Translations under genes and position numbers: made by a program
NCBI GenBank assembly: GCA_946555345.1
Contig: CAMNSS010000009.1
Span: 1-64,000, forward strand
Source: an uncultured Eubacterium sp.
GTDB taxonomy: Bacteria > Bacillota > Clostridia > Peptostreptococcales > Anaerovoracaceae
Length of the DNA stretch: 64,000 bases
Direction: 5' to 3'
Shown here: in pieces, positions 10,979 through 20,722 of the stretch
Numbering within the stretch: the stretch's first letter is position 1
Layout of the letters: every line of letters begins with the position of its first letter
The notes under the pieces: generated by a model
The model's input: the letters and a program-made list of their open reading frames with translations, nothing else
Told to the model about the DNA's origin: nothing
The model's database searches: none

Positions 10979-13900
10979 TCAGTTCACATACTTTTTGAAA
11001 TTCTCCGCCTGTTCCAGCACCTCTTTATAAACATCATCAATTGTTACCGGAGGATAATCAAATTCATCGAGCAAGAGAATCAAGTCAACCTGTAAATTAG
11101 CTTTTATATCATCACGGGTTGACCAGTCCGTATATCGAGCTTTATCATCTACGATCTTCTTAATTCGCTTGGATAACTCGATCATCTTATCATCGGGATA
11201 GTCAAACTCAAACTTTTTAGCGACAGCTTTCAGAATATCATAAAACGCTTTTTCCTCATAGTCGATACCCATTCCCTTAAAAGAGTCCCTTTCTTTTTTC
11301 AGTTCCTCCAAAAGCCGGGTAAGCTGCTCTGCAACATCATCAAGAACTTCATTTGCGTATGCTTCATCTCTGCGGCGATTATTGTACTCATCTACAACTC
11401 GTTTCAGTCTGTCCGCAAACTCTATGCCCATAATTTTATTGACCTTCTTGAACTCGTCGATTGCCTGTGAAAGAAGCCGCTGCAAGATCTTTATCTTTGT
11501 ATTCGGAAGCTGTATCCCATTGATTTTATCCATATATTCGTCGCTGAAAATATCGACCGAGATATGCTTGCCCGTTTCAAACAGCTCCTCGATTCCGTCT
11601 GATTGGATAGCACCTTCCAGCATTTCACGCACTCTTGCATTCATCTGAGAAATATCGGGAGCATCCCCCTTTGTCAACTTGAAAAGAACAGAGCGCACAG
11701 CACAATAAAAATGGATATAGTCCTTGTCCTCATCGCTGAATTTATCGCTGGAGCTGCACAAATTAAACGCCTGTTTCATTCTCTTTACAGCCGCCATAAA
11801 ACGGATTTCAAGTTCTTCCGAAAGCTGCACATATTCAGTAGCTTTATTAAGACAGGCACGCTGCTCCGTGGGCGACCCGTTAAAGAAATCACTGCTGTTG
11901 AAATTATGGAACATCTGCCCCAGCACCTCTAACTGGTCTTTGACAATAGTCACAGCCTGTTCCACACCTTCAAACTCATCGCATTCAAAATTGGTGTACT
12001 TTTTAAGCGCTGTGTTCATATTTTTCTTAATGCCGATATAGTCAACGATCAATCCCTTGTCCTTACCCTCGCAGACACGATTTACACGGGAAATCGTTTG
12101 AATCAGGGTATGCTGCTGAATCGGTTTGTCTATGTATATGGTGTCAAGCTCCGGCACATCAAATCCCGTCAGCCACATATCCACAACGATTGCGATTTTG
12201 AAATTGGACTTTACATTTTTGAACTGTCTGTCAAGCTCTTTGCGGTCGTCCTTCGTTCCGAGCATATCAAAAAGTTCTTTTTCGTCATCTTTGTTGCGGG
12301 TCATCACCATTTGGATTTTCGGCGTCGGCTTTAGCTCTTTCTTATCTTCCTCGGTGAGAACCGCTCCATCGTCCGAGATTTTCTTTTTCGCCCATTCGGG
12401 ACGCAGCTCTACAATGATTTTATACAAATCATAAGCGATATTGCGGTTGGCGCAGACAAACATAGCCTTGCCCGCAACGGTTGCGCCCTCTGAGACACGG
12501 GTTTCATAATGATTTATAAAATCCTCGGCAACGGCTTGCAGTCTGTCGGGATCGCCTATAATGACCTCCATTTTCGCTACGGCTTTTTGGCTCTCCTCGA
12601 TTTGATGTTCGTTTGCTCCCTCTCGCTCGCACTGTGCATAGTATTCCTCAATTTGGCGGACTTTCTCCTGATCCAGCATAACCGTTGCCGCCCGACCGTC
12701 ATAAACGAGATTAACTGTGATACCGTCCTTCACGGATTCCGTCATTGTGTAGGAATCGACCACTCCGCCGAACACCTCAATCGTTCCGTCAACGGGCGTT
12801 CCCGTAAATCCCACATAAGTCGCATTAGGCAAAGAGTCGTGCAGATACTTTGCAAAACCATAAGTGCGTTCTACGCCGGATTCGGTAATACGCACCTTTT
12901 GGTCAAGATTGATCTGACTTCTGTGCGCCTCGTCGGAAATACAGATCACATTGTTTCTGTCGGTCAAAAGCTGCAAGTCCTCGGTAAATTTCTGAATGGT
13001 CGTGAGATAAACGCCGCCGCTTGTTCTGCCCTGCAACTCTTCACGCAGTTTCTCACGGGACTCTATGCTGACAACCGTTTCATCACCTATATACTTTTTG
13101 GAAGCTACAAACTGTTTGGAAAGCTGATCGTCAAGGTCTGTCCGATCGGTAATAATCAATATTGTCGGGGAATGGAAATAAGTGCTTTTCATCAGCATAC
13201 GGGTGAGGAAAAGCATTGTGTAGCTCTTACCGCAGCCTGTCGCACCGAAATATGTACCGCCCTTGCCGTCCCCTCCGGGACGCATATGCTCCTTTATATT
13301 CTGAAACAGCTTGTTTGCGGCGAAGAACTGCGGATAGCGGCAAACGATTTTCAAATCCTTATCCGAGTTGTCGGGAAAATAGATAAAATCCTTGATTACG
13401 GCAAGCAGTCGGTCTTTGCGGAACAAGCCTTTCATCATTGTTGCAAGTGAATTGATTCCGTCAAGCTCTTTATCCTCAGAATTAATTTTTCTCCACGCAT
13501 AGAAGAAATCATACGGACTGAAAAAAGAGCCGTACTTATTGTTTACGCCGTCGCTTATCACGACAAACGCATTGTATTTGAACAGTTCGGGAATATCACG
13601 GCGATAGCGGACGGTAAGCTGTTTGTATGCGTCCATAATCGTTGTATTTTCCTGAACGGCGCTCTTAAATTCAAGCACAACGACCGGAATACCGTTGACA
13701 AACACAATGCCGTCGGGAATACGGCGCTGATTGGCAATCCCCTCGATTTCAAACTGATTGACCGCTTTGAATATGTTATTTTCGGGCGTGTCGAAGTCAA
13801 TAAGCTGAATATGTATATCCTTTTGCATCCTGTCCTCACGGTTGAAGATGAAACCATCGCAGATCAGCTTAAAGACTGATTTATTCGCTTCATATATTGT

Positions 13901-14119
13901 ACCGGAAATGCCACGCATCATTAAAACAATGCTGTCAACCTCGCTCGGAGTAATATTGTTCTTAGCATAACGACCGAAAAGGTATTGCTTCAAATCCTCG
14001 ACAAGCAAAACCTCGCTGATTTCTCTATGTATTTGTTCGCCGTTCAAATAGACATATCCCTCGTCCTTGAACAGCTCCATTATTGACATTTCCAAAGCGT
14101 GTTCGTTAAAGTTTGCCAT
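10979..14119 (-). CDS. hsdR: type I restriction enzyme, R (endonuclease/translocase) subunit
   Basis: A 1046-residue motor and nuclease subunit. The N-terminal PD-(D/E)xK nuclease has IPDG (Asp near 136) and EFK (near 150-152). SF2 helicase motifs follow: Walker A GATGCGKS (near 294-301), DEAH in ISDEAHRSQ, GFTGTP, and motif VI QTISRVNRV. A C-terminal helical region probably contacts HsdM. The length fits the family. ATG 14119 is preferred over GTG 14128 because CAGGAG sits 8 nt upstream. It is last in the operon, after the DUF3644 remnant, and reads through without damage. Confidence 0.95.
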   Translation of the reverse strand: MANFNEHALEMSIMELFKDEGYVYLNGEQIHREISEVLLVEDLKQYLFGRYAKNNITPSEVDSIVLMMRGISGTIYEANKSVFKLICDGFIFNREDRMQKDIHIQLIDFDTPENNIFKAVNQFEIEGIANQRRIPDGIVFVNGIPVVVLEFKSAVQENTTIMDAYKQLTVRYRRDIPELFKYNAFVVISDGVNNKYGSFFSPYDFFYAWRKINSEDKELDGINSLATMMKGLFRKDRLLAVIKDFIYFPDNSDKDLKIVCRYPQFFAANKLFQNIKEHMRPGGDGKGGTYFGATGCGKSYTMLFLTRMLMKSTYFHSPTILIITDRTDLDDQLSKQFVASKKYIGDETVVSIESREKLREELQGRTSGGVYLTTIQKFTEDLQLLTDRNNVICISDEAHRSQINLDQKVRITESGVERTYGFAKYLHDSLPNATYVGFTGTPVDGTIEVFGGVVDSYTMTESVKDGITVNLVYDGRAATVMLDQEKVRQIEEYYAQCEREGANEHQIEESQKAVAKMEVIIGDPDRLQAVAEDFINHYETRVSEGATVAGKAMFVCANRNIAYDLYKIIVELRPEWAKKKISDDGAVLTEEDKKELKPTPKIQMVMTRNKDDEKELFDMLGTKDDRKELDRQFKNVKSNFKIAIVVDMWLTGFDVPELDTIYIDKPIQQHTLIQTISRVNRVCEGKDKGLIVDYIGIKKNMNTALKKYTNFECDEFEGVEQAVTIVKDQLEVLGQMFHNFNSSDFFNGSPTEQRACLNKATEYVQLSEELEIRFMAAVKRMKQAFNLCSSSDKFSDEDKDYIHFYCAVRSVLFKLTKGDAPDISQMNARVREMLEGAIQSDGIEELFETGKHISVDIFSDEYMDKINGIQLPNTKIKILQRLLSQAIDEFKKVNKIMGIEFADRLKRVVDEYNNRRRDEAYANEVLDDVAEQLTRLLEELKKERDSFKGMGIDYEEKAFYDILKAVAKKFEFDYPDDKMIELSKRIKKIVDDKARYTDWSTRDDIKANLQVDLILLLDEFDYPPVTIDDVYKEVLEQAENFKKYVN

Positions 14120-14124
14120 TGCGG

Positions 14125-15187
14125 TCACTCCTGAAGATAATCTTCTATTCTAAGTTTTTCTTTGCATTTACTATGTATATTTTCTTTTTTAAAATCAAAA
14201 TCCGATACCAATCTAATAATAAAATTTGCCCATTCAACAGTATACAAATAATCATTGTGCGGCTCATCATATATGCAATACTTAGTCATAGTATCAAATT
14301 TAGATTCTGCATTCGTAGTAGGACGAACGCCAAATGCTTTCCACAGGTCAGTGTGGTTACTTTGACTGAGTTCAACATTCGTCTTTTCTTTCACGATATT
14401 TCGTACATCGATCGGTTTTAACATATTGGCATTAGACACAGGCTGTTTAACGATCTTGTCTTTGATAATTGCAGAAACTTTTTGATAATTGCTTTTGTCC
14501 TCATCACTTAATGCATTCCAGTTAACAAATTCTACCGCCAAATCAGAACGATTTGTATTGCTTATTTTGGGAATTTGAAGTAGTTTAATACTGTATTCTT
14601 GGCTATCGTATATCTCTTGGGAAAGTTCCGTTTTGTATTTATCAATGTATTTTTTATATCCTGCATATCTTTAGAGAGCAAATCTTTTTGAGCAACTAGC
14701 TGTTCATTTGCTCGCAAATGGGAAAACTGCAATGCATATGCCAAGCAAGTATTTATTGAATAATCCTCGCCAAACAAAGAAACTACCGTATTTTCATAAT
14801 TGTAGAGCAATGCTTGACACTCTCCGAAAAGTAAAATATCCAAAGCAGAAGAGTTCCAATAACGATGTTCGATTTTATTTCTGATTCCAATAAAGAAGTT
14901 TAAATTGGCAATGGTTGCTTCCGTCAATTTGTATTCATTAGAATTTTTCTGAAAATACTTTATACATTCTTTTAATTCCCACGCCTTTTTCTCTCCATCT
15001 ATAATCTTATATCTGCCGTTTTTTTCTTTGTAAAATATCGTTCGCCAATAGTTACTTGAAAATAGGCATGAAAAAGCTTTGTCCAAGAGATAATCATCAA
15101 GATTATGTAGTTCTCGATTCGAAATTTTGTCTTTGGACGGTTATATGTTTCTACAGCTGTTAGTGCACTATTTAAAGAATTTTCCAA
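14125..15187 (-). pseudogene. DUF3644-family gene broken into three frames
   Basis: Three frames together spell one DUF3644-type protein. Piece 1 (from 15187) runs LTAVETYNRPKTKFRIENYI to HAYFQVTIGERYF. Piece 2 runs YKEKNGRYKIIDGEKKAW to KDMQDIK. Piece 3 runs KKYIDKYKTELSQEIYDSQ to YLQE (stop 14125). Adding one T in the T4 run of TATTTTAC near 15030, and one A in the A6 run at 14650-14655, restores a continuous frame. The start is also odd: the ribosome-binding TAGGAG near 15230 is followed by ATA ATT rather than ATG. DUF3644 genes often sit in restriction loci. Function is unknown. Both breaks are in homopolymers, so base-calling error is possible. Confidence 0.75.
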
Positions 15188-15246
15188 TATAGTTTTAGGC
15201 TTGCCTTGTCTTAGTGTAATTATAACAAACTCCTATAAATGATAAT

Positions 15247-16416
15247 TTAGCGGCTTGATAAGGTTTGCAAAACGGTTTCTGCCATTTTGTTAAGACTTCT
15301 TATTTCAGCCCAATTACTCATCATCATCTTTAAGTGTGGAATATGCTGTTTATTGAAAGTGTCAATAATAGATCGTGCGGGCAGTACAATAGCTACATCT
15401 TTGATGTTGTCAGCACTTAAATTATCTTGAGCACTTCCCGCAGTTCCGTCAGGCTGAAGGTGACGAACAACTCTGCTATAGAGAAGTGTTGAATATAGAA
15501 ATGGTGCTTTATCAATAGGATTATCGCCCAAGAAGAACTTTCCTACACGCTGATTGACAACAATAGGTTCATCGCATAGCGGAACAATACCGATTTTACC
15601 AGTTGTTGCACCTGTCATCGCAATGAGTATATCGCCACTCTGAACATAGAAATTATTGGCTTTACTGGCGTGTTCGGCTTTCACGCAGTCGCAATTATCC
15701 AAATCAATCGTGTTGTTTACGATGTTTGCGATTTTAATAACCTTGTACCCATCGGTAGTCCACCAGTCGCTCTTAAATGCAAAGCCTGACTTGACATCGC
15801 AATAACTACCTATGCTTCCTTTTTTCCAGCCATTAGGAAGTTCCTCGCTTTCGGTGGTATAACCATCGAGCATAAGGTTATAGTCAACGGCGCATTGTTC
15901 AGCTAAATTATCATTTATCCTTTTCTTCAATGCAATTCTATCCGTAACGGTTTTATACGCCTTAACAATATTTCTCTGTTCTTCGATTGCAGGAACGGGA
16001 AGTTTAACCATACACAGTTCATTCCAATCGAATATTTCTCTTACACTGCCGTGAGATTTAAAACGGGCATATCTGTCAAACTCAGGGCGTGAAAACCATA
16101 ACATTAGATATTCGGGGTCAAGTTCTTCTTTATTGCTCACCTCAAAAACTGTGTAAGAGCTTGAAATAATGCAATCGTCACCGTCCAAATACGCAATAGA
16201 GATTTTCTCTCCGTTTCGAGAAGTAACAGGACCGTATGCAAACTGTCCTGTTCTAACTATTTTATAGCTTGACAAATCTGTTCCCACAATATTTGCTATG
16301 GAAGGAATGAATTTCTTTTCGATACTGACGCCAAGCAAATTGGTGATGGATAAATCCCTGTTTCTTTGATCTACGAGCTGTATATAGTTTCTTAACTGTT
16401 TATAGTTCGATTTCAT
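15247..16416 (-). CDS. hsdS: type I restriction-modification specificity subunit
   Basis: A 389-residue subunit that chooses the DNA target. It contains two half-repeats, each a target-recognition domain followed by a conserved helix: VPAIEEQRNIVKAYKTVTDRI closes the first, and the second opens at LPNGWKKGSIGSYCDVKSGFAF. The start overlaps the end of hsdM by 17 bases, so translation is coupled. The second spacer helix is shorter and less regular than the first. The recognition sequence cannot be predicted. Confidence 0.93.
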   Translation of the reverse strand: MKSNYKQLRNYIQLVDQRNRDLSITNLLGVSIEKKFIPSIANIVGTDLSSYKIVRTGQFAYGPVTSRNGEKISIAYLDGDDCIISSSYTVFEVSNKEELDPEYLMLWFSRPEFDRYARFKSHGSVREIFDWNELCMVKLPVPAIEEQRNIVKAYKTVTDRIALKKRINDNLAEQCAVDYNLMLDGYTTESEELPNGWKKGSIGSYCDVKSGFAFKSDWWTTDGYKVIKIANIVNNTIDLDNCDCVKAEHASKANNFYVQSGDILIAMTGATTGKIGIVPLCDEPIVVNQRVGKFFLGDNPIDKAPFLYSTLLYSRVVRHLQPDGTAGSAQDNLSADNIKDVAIVLPARSIIDTFNKQHIPHLKMMMSNWAEIRSLNKMAETVLQTLSSR

Positions 16417-17974
16417 ATCCCAACTCCTTAAACACAGACAGCAAATCAGCCTTTGACTTTTCTTCCTGAATGAGCAGTTCCTTTAATTCGCTTTGCAGAG
16501 TTTTCATTTTGGTATCAAAATCTATATTCTCATCTCTGTTGACGAACTCAATATAGCGGCTCGGTACAAGCGTAAAGCCTTTTTCCGCAACCTCGTCAAA
16601 GGAAGCGGAATAGCAGAACTCAGGGATGTTCTCGTATGTATCTTCATACCCTTCCTGCTGCCAAGCGTGGTAAACAGATGTTACTTTTGCCCGAGCTTCC
16701 TCTGTAAGCTCTACATATTTCTTTTCATACGGACTGCCCATCTGCCGCAAATCCATAAAAAGGATTTCCTTTTCACGGTTGCGGCAGCGTTTCAACTGCC
16801 CGTTCTGTTCAACCGTTCGAGCCTTTTTGTTTTTATTGAGTATCCAAAGGGTAACGCTTATATCTGTCGTATAAAACAGGCTTCTCGGAAGAATGACGAT
16901 TGCTTCTACAAGGTTGTTTCTGATAAGCTGTTCTCTGATTTTCAATTCCGTTCCGTCGTCGGACAATGCGCCGTTGGCAAGCAGAAATCCGGCAACGCCG
17001 TTTTGCGACAGCTTGGAAACAATATTCAGTATCCAGCCATAGTTTGCATTGCTTGTCGGCGGCACTTCATACCCTTGCCAGCGGGGATCGTGTTCCAATT
17101 CATTTGCCGCTCTCCATTCCTTTTGGTTGAAAGGCGGATTCGCCATAATAAAATCGGCTTTCAGATCTTTGTGCTGGTCGTTGGTAAAGGTGTTTGCCGC
17201 CATCTCTCCGAGATTTGCGGAAATGCCACGAATAGCTAAGTTCATCTTTGCCAGCTTAAAAGTGGTATTCGTATATTCCTGCCCGTATATCGACACTTTT
17301 TTCTTGTTGCCGCTGTGCGCTTCAACGAACTTGATAGACTGCACGAACATACCGCCCGAACCGCAGCAGGGGTCGTAGAGGATACCGTCATACGGCTCAA
17401 TCATTTCTGCAATCAGATTGACGATACATTTAGGCGTATAGAACTCTCCTTTGCCTTTGCCCTCCGCAAGAGCAAATTTTCCGAGAAAGTATTCATACAC
17501 ACGCCCGATAATGTCGTTCTCCTTATCATCTGTATTGATACGGTCAATTTCATCCAGCAAAGAAGCCAGCTTTGCTGTGTCGATATGTAAACGGGAGTAA
17601 TAGTTATCCGGCAATGCCCCTTTCAGCGCCGGATTTGTTTTCTCTATCGTATAAAGAGCTGTATCAATTTTCAGGGCAATATCGTCCTGCTTGGCGTTCT
17701 CCATTATGTATGACCAGCGGCTTTCTTCGGGCAGAAAGAAAACATTGTCCTTTGTATAGAACGCAATGTTGTCTATAAACTTCTCGCCGTATTTCTCAAA
17801 GATTGCTTTTCTTTGCGCTTCAAATTTATCGCTTGCAAATTTAAGGAAGAACAGGCTGAGGACAACATGCTTATATTCTGCCGGCTCGACAGAGCCACGG
17901 AGCTTGTCCGCACTTTTCCACAGTGCTTCTTCCATTGTTATTTCTTTTTTCGGTTTAGCGGCTGCTTTCGCCAT
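16400..17974 (-). CDS. hsdM: type I restriction-modification DNA adenine methyltransferase
   Basis: A 524-residue N6-adenine methyltransferase subunit. The N-terminal helical HsdM domain (KSADKLRGSVEPAEYKHVVL) precedes the SAM-binding motif DPCCGSGGMF and the catalytic NPPF in FIMANPPFNQKEW. The family context GEFYTPKCIVNLIAEMI is present. It heads the structural genes, just after an Xre regulator, in the order M-S-(DUF3644)-R. No damage is seen. Confidence 0.96.
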   Translation of the reverse strand: MAKAAAKPKKEITMEEALWKSADKLRGSVEPAEYKHVVLSLFFLKFASDKFEAQRKAIFEKYGEKFIDNIAFYTKDNVFFLPEESRWSYIMENAKQDDIALKIDTALYTIEKTNPALKGALPDNYYSRLHIDTAKLASLLDEIDRINTDDKENDIIGRVYEYFLGKFALAEGKGKGEFYTPKCIVNLIAEMIEPYDGILYDPCCGSGGMFVQSIKFVEAHSGNKKKVSIYGQEYTNTTFKLAKMNLAIRGISANLGEMAANTFTNDQHKDLKADFIMANPPFNQKEWRAANELEHDPRWQGYEVPPTSNANYGWILNIVSKLSQNGVAGFLLANGALSDDGTELKIREQLIRNNLVEAIVILPRSLFYTTDISVTLWILNKNKKARTVEQNGQLKRCRNREKEILFMDLRQMGSPYEKKYVELTEEARAKVTSVYHAWQQEGYEDTYENIPEFCYSASFDEVAEKGFTLVPSRYIEFVNRDENIDFDTKMKTLQSELKELLIQEEKSKADLLSVFKELGYEIEL

Positions 17975-17998
17975 AGTAAAAACCTCGCTTTTCTATAT

Positions 17999-18208
17999 TC
18001 ATTCGTCTTCAGGTAAAATTTCCATAATATCATCCATCGTACAATTAAGGACACGACATATTTTCACTAAAACATCGGTGGTTACATTATCGCCCCGGTT
18101 CAGTTTGTTAATAGTGTAGCGACTGATTCCGGCTGCATTAAGCAAATCGCTCTTTTTCATATCTTTATCTATGAGCAGTTTCCAAAGTTTCTTGTAGCTG
18201 ATCGCCAT
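17999..18208 (-). CDS. Xre-family small helix-turn-helix regulator
   Basis: A 69-residue single-domain Cro/C1-type DNA-binding protein. KSDLLNAAGISRYTINKLNRGDNVTTDVLVKIC is the helix-turn-helix (shown in part). The start at 18208 follows GGGAGG with 8-9 nt spacing. It lies directly upstream of hsdM in the same orientation, so it may time methylase and nuclease expression, as controller proteins of R-M systems do. That role is an inference from position. Confidence 0.88.
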   Translation of the reverse strand: MAISYKKLWKLLIDKDMKKSDLLNAAGISRYTINKLNRGDNVTTDVLVKICRVLNCTMDDIMEILPEDE

Positions 18209-18373
18209 TTTCTGTGACCTCCCACTTTGAACACACAATTATACATATTAGAGCATAGCATATTTTTGCAAGAATTTCAATAGGAATGGGAGCGTTAGCA
18301 ACTATAATGTTTAATTTTATGTTGCAGAACCAATAAAACTCCTGAGTACTTTTTGGTTTGCTGTTAACGGTTA

Positions 18374-18407
18374 TCAAAAAGCGGCGAGAAACTTATCCCC
18401 GCCGCTT
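18374..18407 (-). terminator. terminator of tnpV
   Basis: AAGCGGCG (18379-18386) pairs with CGCCGCTT (18400-18407). On the minus strand a T-run follows. It starts 4 bp past the tnpV stop. Confidence 0.8.
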
Positions 18408-18410
18408 ACA

Positions 18411-18791
18411 TTATGCAAAAACAATCTCTTTATTTACAATTTCCATTGCACACGCCTGTATGTTATTAAGCCGTCTAACCCATTCCCAGATATTTTCAGC
18501 CTTTAATTGTTCTGTAATCCCATGTGCCTGCTTCATCTGTTCTATGAGCACTTTAAAGCGTTCCTCCGCCTGTTCGTCAATATCGGCAAGGCAGCTGTTT
18601 AACTCGCCGCTTGTGAGCAAGTTTGCATAAGTCACTCGCTTATGCTCCTTCAGATAGCGTTTGCACCGCTGTCCCCATATGCCGATGGGTTTCGTTTCTT
18701 TTTCGGTGGGGAATGCAAGGTCGGGTAAATAATAATTGCCTTGCAAAGTATAACTAATACCTGTTTTTTCATCAATGTAATGCTGTTTCAT
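18411..18791 (-). CDS. tnpV: transposon-encoded protein TnpV
   Basis: A 126-residue protein matching the TnpV family of Tn4451-type elements. Diagnostic stretches are YIDEKTGISYTLQGNYYLPD, PIGIWGQRCKRYLKEH, VTYANLLTSGELNSCLADID and ENIWEWVRRLNNI. Its function is unknown in the family. The start at 18791 follows GGAGG with 9 nt spacing; ATG 18806 overlaps that site and is less likely. It is the outermost gene at the right end, mirroring the recombinase at the left. Confidence 0.9.
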   Translation of the reverse strand: MKQHYIDEKTGISYTLQGNYYLPDLAFPTEKETKPIGIWGQRCKRYLKEHKRVTYANLLTSGELNSCLADIDEQAEERFKVLIEQMKQAHGITEQLKAENIWEWVRRLNNIQACAMEIVNKEIVFA

Positions 18792-18846
18792 TTTGCAATC
18801 CTCCAATATGATTGATTTTTACCTACAATCCTATCATTCTGACTGA

Positions 18847-18909
18847 CTACAAAAGCCGAAGGGAGACAACTTCCTTACGAAGTGTCTCCCTTCGCCGGTT
18901 CTTTTTCAT
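18847..18909 (-). repeat. right inverted repeat of the element, with internal hairpin
   Basis: On the minus strand it reads ATGAAAAAGAACCGGC, a 12-bp perfect stem (18857-18868 with 18883-18894) around a loop with CGTAAGGAAG, then GGCTTTTGTA. Order and key words match the left copy. The hairpin would stop minus-strand transcription entering from outside. Confidence 0.65.
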
Positions 18910-19127
18910 TGACAGGCTATGTTGTATTTCCAAAAGCTCCAGTGGATATTCGGGACAAGCCGCTATATCGCATACAGCAGGATTTCTTGCATGATAAAAA
19001 ATGTGCAAGGCGGTATGAAAGATTTCTTGACGCAGATCTTGTCCGCTTCTGGCGGTGCTTTGCGAAAGATTTCTTTAAAGCATATAGAAATATTGAATAT
19101 GGTATTTTCTGCACTGATATGATATAA
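18909..19127 (+). CDS. short ORF of unknown function or gene remnant
   Basis: An open frame from TTG 18909 to TAA 19127, about 72 codons, contains FPKAPVDIRDKPLYRIQQDF and RFLDADLVRFWRCF. It ends two bases into a clear terminator in the same orientation, which supports its being the end of a real gene. There is no good ribosome-binding site and the 5' end abuts the mobile element. It may be the 3' remnant of a host gene cut by insertion. I do not recognise it. Confidence 0.3.
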   Translation: MTGYVVFPKAPVDIRDKPLYRIQQDFLHDKKCARRYERFLDADLVRFWRCFAKDFFKAYRNIEYGIFCTDMI

Positions 19128-19160
19128 AGCCGCATGGATTTCTTTCCCTGCGGCTTTTAT
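19126..19160 (+). terminator. rho-independent terminator
   Basis: AAAGCCGCA (19126-19134) pairs perfectly with 19149-19157, followed by T-rich TATTCTTT. It closes the plus-strand ORF that stops at 19127. Confidence 0.8.
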
Positions 19161-19268
19161 TCTTTAAACAATATGGCGCAAAGGCGGAATGCCCCTTCGC
19201 CCAATGCTAACGATCATCTAATGATCCAGGATTGATTCGAGCTTTTATCAACTCTTGATTATCATGCG

Positions 19269-19781
19269 CTACAGCGTCAAAGACGGCGCATTATATGTCC
19301 TCGCTGCCATTTCAGCATCTAAGCTGTAAAGTCCCTTGCTGTCGCTGCCAAACAGTTCAAACTTCTTAACATTGTCGTCTGCCGTATCCTCTTCTTCGGC
19401 CTGTTCCTTCACAAACCAGTCGAGGAACTGCATCGTCCTGAAATCCTTTTCTTCATAAGCCGCTGCATAAATATCATGAATCAGCCCAGTCACCAGTCTT
19501 TCATGCTCTGCGCCTGCTTTCAGCGGGTCGATAAATTCCTTAAATTCCTTATCCGGCTTTTTGATCGCTTCCAGTACAACGGATTCCCCATTCTGCTGCA
19601 AATAGTCCATGAAGAGCAGCGCATGATCCCTTTCCTCCTGTGCCTGGATCTTGTACCAGTTAAAATATCCATCAAGACCCTCGTCCTTATAGTAATTCGC
19701 CATATCCAGATACAGATAGGCCGAATAAAACTCTGCGTTTACCTGTGCGTTTAATAAATCAACGATTTTTTTTGATAACAT
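19269..19781 (-). CDS. ftnA: ferritin (non-haem iron storage)
   Basis: A 170-residue ferritin that oxidises and stores iron in a 24-subunit shell. The ferroxidase ligands are visible: Glu17, Glu50 and His53 in QEERDHALLF, Glu94 in AEHERL, and the acidic EQAEEED helix. Length and four-helix pattern match FtnA-type ferritins of Bacillota. GAGGAGG precedes the ATG. It is monocistronic, with its own promoter at 19872-19901. The stop lies 3 bp from the GCGCTACA word that also occurs at the left side of the mobile element. Confidence 0.95.
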   Translation of the reverse strand: MLSKKIVDLLNAQVNAEFYSAYLYLDMANYYKDEGLDGYFNWYKIQAQEERDHALLFMDYLQQNGESVVLEAIKKPDKEFKEFIDPLKAGAEHERLVTGLIHDIYAAAYEEKDFRTMQFLDWFVKEQAEEEDTADDNVKKFELFGSDSKGLYSLDAEMAARTYNAPSLTL

Positions 19782-19871
19782 TTTCTTACCTCCTCATCAT
19801 TTTTCATACATTTGCACGTTCCAGGCAATCGCAATGCGTCCGCTATTTCGATTGCCATTTTTTACTTCATT

Positions 19872-19901
19872 ATTGTAGCACAGATGAGCGCAAGCTGTCC
19901 A
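19872..19901 (-). promoter_or_regulatory. promoter of the ferritin gene
   Basis: On the minus strand TGGACA (19901-19896), an 18-bp spacer and TACAAT (19877-19872). This predicts a leader of about 85 nt. I see no clear Fur-type 19-bp box here. Nothing else is recognised in 19902-20089. Confidence 0.5.
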
Positions 19902-20089
19902 TATCTTTTTACCAAAATAGTCCATATTGATTTCAAATCCCCGCCCTTTTCCACGCTCACAGCCGAAAACCTCATTAAAGTTCCTTTTGTCTTGCACGAT
20001 GCCGGTCGAAGCTACACGCCAGAATTTTACATGAGCCTAACTGAAACGATATACCAAAATGATTTCATCGACCCGGCCAAAAATACGCA

Positions 20090-20722
20090 TTAAAATTCTT
20101 TCTTCCCGTAGATGCGCACGGAAACCGCCATCGACAAAAGCAGCACGGTTGCTGCAATCACCCATAACAAGCCCATCATCCCCCATTCATTTTGAAACAG
20201 GGCAATATCCTTTGCACCATCCAAAATATCGGCAAATGGCGATGATCCCACGCCTAATGCAAGCAATACGAGCAGCGCAATCACGCCGATATAGACAAAC
20301 CGCCCCTTTTCTACGCCAAACTGGAACATCACCGGCATGAGAATGCTATTTAAGATGATCCCAATCGGGGAAGCGTATAGCACAACGATAATACTTTCCT
20401 CCAGATCGCCTGAAATCAGCAGGCTTCCCGCAAAAGAAACGATAGCCACCGCAACGATCACAAGCAACATAAACAAGAATTTTGACTGCACCAGTTCTTT
20501 TCTGCATACCGGCATCGTAAGCGCGAAGCGATTCCAGTGGTTCTTTTCATCGTAGGCCAAGGACGCCAGGGGAATCATCACGGTGAACATCTGCATCACG
20601 CCGCTAAAAAAACCGCTATCATCCCACTTAATGCCAATGCCAACCCATAGGGCGGCAATCAACAGATATAGCACAACCTGCCCCTTTATATTGATAAAAT
20701 CCTTTAAAACTAGCCCCTTCAT
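20090..20722 (-). CDS. ABC-2 type transporter permease
   Basis: A 210-residue membrane protein with about six hydrophobic segments. It opens MKGLVLKDFINIKGQ, typical of small ABC-2 permeases paired with GntR/YtrA-type regulators. The SLAYDEKNHWNRFALTMP motif is characteristic of the same group. Its start overlaps the ATPase stop (ATGA), so the two are coupled and form one transporter. The exported substrate is unknown; related systems deal with cell-envelope stress or peptides. Confidence 0.85.
   Translation of the reverse strand: MKGLVLKDFINIKGQVVLYLLIAALWVGIGIKWDDSGFFSGVMQMFTVMIPLASLAYDEKNHWNRFALTMPVCRKELVQSKFLFMLLVIVAVAIVSFAGSLLISGDLEESIIVVLYASPIGIILNSILMPVMFQFGVEKGRFVYIGVIALLVLLALGVGSSPFADILDGAKDIALFQNEWGMMGLLWVIAATVLLLSMAVSVRIYGKKEF

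Noticed and set aside
12509-13450. 313-codon plus-strand frame inside hsdR
   Set aside because: Antisense to intact helicase motifs of hsdR.
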